Shown here: piece after piece, positions 3,989 to 6,276 of the stretch
How the letters are laid out: the number at the start of each line of letters is the position of its first letter
Position numbering within the stretch: position 1 is the first letter of the stretch
Source of the DNA: SAR202 cluster bacterium
GTDB lineage: Bacteria > Chloroflexota > Dehalococcoidia > Lucifugimonadales > UBA3495
Assembly (NCBI GenBank): GCA_009392095.1
Contig: VFHF01000194.1
Coordinates: forward strand, 1-6,276
Reading direction: 5' to 3'
Length of the DNA stretch: 6,276 nt
Notes under the pieces: model-generated
Databases searched by the model: none
Told to the model about the DNA's origin: nothing
Seen by the model: only the letters and a program-made list of their open reading frames with translations
Made by a program: the position numbers and the translations under genes

Positions 3989-6276
3989 ATGGGCAGTAGA
4001 TTCGAGAAGTTCTCCGAACGCGCGCGGCGGGTACTATCGCTGGCACAAGAAGAGGCGCAGCGGTTTAACCATAACTACATCGGCACCGAGCACATCCTTC
4101 TTGGCCTAGTCCGCGAGACCGAAGGCGTCGCTGCCCGGGTGTTATCGAGCTTGTCCGTGGACCTGAGCAAGGTCCGGTCGGCTGTTGAATTCATCATCGG
4201 CCGTGGCGAGAAGCCAGCCCAAGGCGAGATCGGCCTTACCCCTCGTGCAAAGAAAGTGGTGGAATTAGCCGTCGACGAAGCCCGGCGAATGAACCACACT
4301 TATATCGGAACAGAACACCTGCTCATCGGCCTACTGCGTGAAGGCGAAGGCGTAGCCGCCGGCGTCCTCGAGAGCCTGGGAGTCACCCTGGACAAGGTCC
4401 GGGCCGAGACTCACCGCATCCTTAGCCACACTTCCGGTACCGGCGCCCAAGGCAGCCGGGCCACATCCAAGACGCCAACCCTAGACCAACTAGGCATCGA
4501 CTTAACTGTCGCCGCAAAATCAGACAAGCTTGACCCGGTCGTTGGCCGGGAGAAAGAGATCGAACGGATGGTCCAGATCCTCAGCCGGCGCACCAAGAAC
4601 AACCCTGTTCTGGTTGGCGAGCCGGGCGTTGGCAAAACCGCCATCGTTGAGGCTTTGGCCCAATTGATCAGCGGCGGAGATGTCCCCGACACATTGCAAG
4701 GGAAACGTCTTGTCACTCTAGACATGGGCGCCTTGGTTGCGGGAACCAAATACCGCGGCGAATTTGAAGAGCGGTTGAAGAAGGTCATTGAAGAGATCAA
4801 ATCCGCTGGCAACTGTGTCCTGTTCATCGACGAGATTCACACGATCGTAGGGGCTGGAGCCGCGGAGGGCGCGGTTGATGCTTCCAACATCCTGAAGCCC
4901 TCACTGGCCCGTGGCGAGATTCAATGTATCGGCGCAACGACGCTGGACGATTACAGAAAGTACGTCGAGCGCGATCCGGCATTGGAGCGCCGCCTACAGC
5001 CCGTGCGGGTTGAAGAGCCGGGCAACGATGACACGGTGGCGATCTTAATGGGTATACGGAGCAAGTACGAGGACCACCACAAAGTAAATATCACGGACGA
5101 GGCGATTCGCACTGCGGCACTGCTGGCCCAGCGCTATATTCCCGACCGCTTCCTGCCCGACAAGGCCATCGACCTCATAGATGAGGCTGGCTCCCGGGTA
5201 CGGCTACGCGGCAGCGTCACCCCCGCATCGGTAAAGGACGCCATGCAGGTTTTGGAGCAGGTCCGAAAAGAGAAAGACGAAGCCATTGCATCACAGCAAT
5301 ACGAGGCCGCAGCGGAACTACGAGACCGGGAATTGCGGCAGAACGAAAACCTCGACACTCTGGAAAAAGAGTGGCAGGAGGGGGAGAACGCAGAGCGCCG
5401 GGTCGTAACCGAAGATGATATCGCAGAAGTCGTCAGCATGTGGACGGGAATACCCGTCACCCGGCTGGCGGAAGAAGAGACGGAACGCCTCCTCCAGATG
5501 GAAGGGGAGCTCCACAAGCGGATCATCGGGCAGGACGAAGCCATCATCAGCGTATCCAAGTCGGTGCGCCGCGCTCGGGCTGGCCTGAAGGACTCTCGCC
5601 GACCCATCGGTGTGTTCATGTTCCTTGGCCCCACCGGTGTGGGCAAGACTGAATTGGTCCGTGCTCTGGCCGAGTTCATGTTCGGCGATGAGGACAACAT
5701 GATTCGCCTGGACATGTCCGAGTTCCAAGAACGCCATACGGTTGCCCGTCTGATCGGCGCACCTCCGGGATACGTCGGCTATGACGAAGGCGGTCAGTTG
5801 ACAGAGGGCGTCCGGCGCAAGAACTACTGCGCCGTGCTATTAGACGAGATTGAAAAGGCCCATCCGGAGGTCTTCAACATCCTGTTGCAGATCTTCGATG
5901 CTGGACACCTGACGGATGCCCGAGGCAGGAAGGTGGACTTCCGGAACTCGATCATCATCATGACCAGCAACTTAGGGTCAGACTTGATTAAACGGGAGAC
6001 GTCTCTTGGCTTTACTGCCAAGACTAACGAGGCTCAGACCGACGACAGCGCCTACGAGCGCATGAAAGACAAGGTGATGGACGAGGTAAAACGGTTCTTC
6101 CGGCCTGAGTTCCTGAACCGGATTGATTCGACCGTGGTGTTCCATCAGCTCACCAGGGACGAGATTCTAGAGATCGTCGATCTGATGATGGACCAAGTCC
6201 GCACCGAACTGAGCGAGAAAGAGATTGCCCTGGAAATTACCGAAGCAGCCAAGGCCCACCTAGGAGAGAACGGTTT
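3989..6276 (+). CDS. clpC: ATP-dependent Clp protease ATP-binding subunit ClpC (3' end cut by window)
   Basis: Hsp100 AAA+ unfoldase that feeds substrates to the ClpP peptidase; 762 codons are visible and the frame runs off the right edge, so about 50-90 C-terminal residues of a usual 810-850 are missing. It has two N-domain repeats (about 4-73 and 83-146, each with an NHxYIGTEHxLxGL core). The first AAA+ module has Walker A GEPGVGKT (210-217), Walker B VLFIDE (277-282), pore-loop Tyr255 and arginine fingers at 334/335. A UVR-type helix lies at about 433-448 (QQYEAAAELRDRE). The second AAA+ module has Walker A GPTGVGKT (547-554), Walker B VLLDE (616-620), pore loop GYVGY (594-598) and Arg711. 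The UVR segment and the LGF tripeptide (673-675), equivalent to the ClpP-docking loop, separate it from ClpB. ATG 3989 has AGGAG six bases upstream. No ctsR, mcsA or mcsB precedes it, unlike the Firmicutes operon. Confidence 0.98.
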   Translation, partial: MGSRFEKFSERARRVLSLAQEEAQRFNHNYIGTEHILLGLVRETEGVAARVLSSLSVDLSKVRSAVEFIIGRGEKPAQGEIGLTPRAKKVVELAVDEARRMNHTYIGTEHLLIGLLREGEGVAAGVLESLGVTLDKVRAETHRILSHTSGTGAQGSRATSKTPTLDQLGIDLTVAAKSDKLDPVVGREKEIERMVQILSRRTKNNPVLVGEPGVGKTAIVEALAQLISGGDVPDTLQGKRLVTLDMGALVAGTKYRGEFEERLKKVIEEIKSAGNCVLFIDEIHTIVGAGAAEGAVDASNILKPSLARGEIQCIGATTLDDYRKYVERDPALERRLQPVRVEEPGNDDTVAILMGIRSKYEDHHKVNITDEAIRTAALLAQRYIPDRFLPDKAIDLIDEAGSRVRLRGSVTPASVKDAMQVLEQVRKEKDEAIASQQYEAAAELRDRELRQNENLDTLEKEWQEGENAERRVVTEDDIAEVVSMWTGIPVTRLAEEETERLLQMEGELHKRIIGQDEAIISVSKSVRRARAGLKDSRRPIGVFMFLGPTGVGKTELVRALAEFMFGDEDNMIRLDMSEFQERHTVARLIGAPPGYVGYDEGGQLTEGVRRKNYCAVLLDEIEKAHPEVFNILLQIFDAGHLTDARGRKVDFRNSIIIMTSNLGSDLIKRETSLGFTAKTNEAQTDDSAYERMKDKVMDEVKRFFRPEFLNRIDSTVVFHQLTRDEILEIVDLMMDQVRTELSEKEIALEITEAAKAHLGENG

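Noticed and set aside
5134..5715. 193-codon Ser/Arg-rich frame on the minus strand
   Set aside because: Antisense to clpC, which has an unbroken, motif-complete frame here. The other minus-strand frames within 4075-6021 are rejected for the same reason.

Overview
The window looks like chromosomal DNA from the Chloroflexota, most likely a Dehalococcoidia/SAR202-type lineage. That placement is an inference. It rests on a GuaB3-type IMP dehydrogenase-like protein, an actinobacterial/chloroflexal style ClpC, a UGSC-family selenoprotein and moderate GC content; no 16S or 23S sequence is present to confirm it.

Layout. Positions 1-195 (+) hold the possible 3' end of a truncated gene. It converges with a 355-residue gene of unknown function on the minus strand (182-1249), which has its own candidate promoter. 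Next comes a minus-strand two-gene unit read from right to left: guaB3 (2028-3164), then a UGSC-family gene (1451-1993) 34 nt downstream, closed by a REP-like inverted repeat and a strong intrinsic terminator (1320-1350). A divergent intergenic region (3165-3394) leads to a solitary 5S rRNA gene on the plus strand (about 3395-3514). A 474-nt non-coding stretch rich in hairpins and repeats separates it from clpC (3989 to the right edge, 762 codons visible, 3' end missing).

The main point is easily missed. The UGSC gene appears to ordinary ORF calling as two fragments (99 aa and 68 aa) because an in-frame UGA lies between them at 1694-1696. The fragments are in the same frame. The UGA sits exactly at the U of the family's U-G-S-C motif. 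The mRNA just after it folds into a 5-bp stem with a GGUCU loop that begins 18 nt after the UGA, very like the SECIS element of Escherichia coli fdhF. The gene is therefore best read as one intact 180-residue selenoprotein, not a pseudogene.

The genes do not form one obvious pathway. guaB3 and the UGSC gene are probably co-transcribed. The 355-aa gene lies downstream behind the terminator and may be functionally linked. ClpC is a general proteostasis ATPase; its long leader carries a twice-repeated dyad motif (16 bp, one mismatch, 41 bp apart) that could be an operator. No mobile elements, CRISPR arrays or tRNA genes were found.
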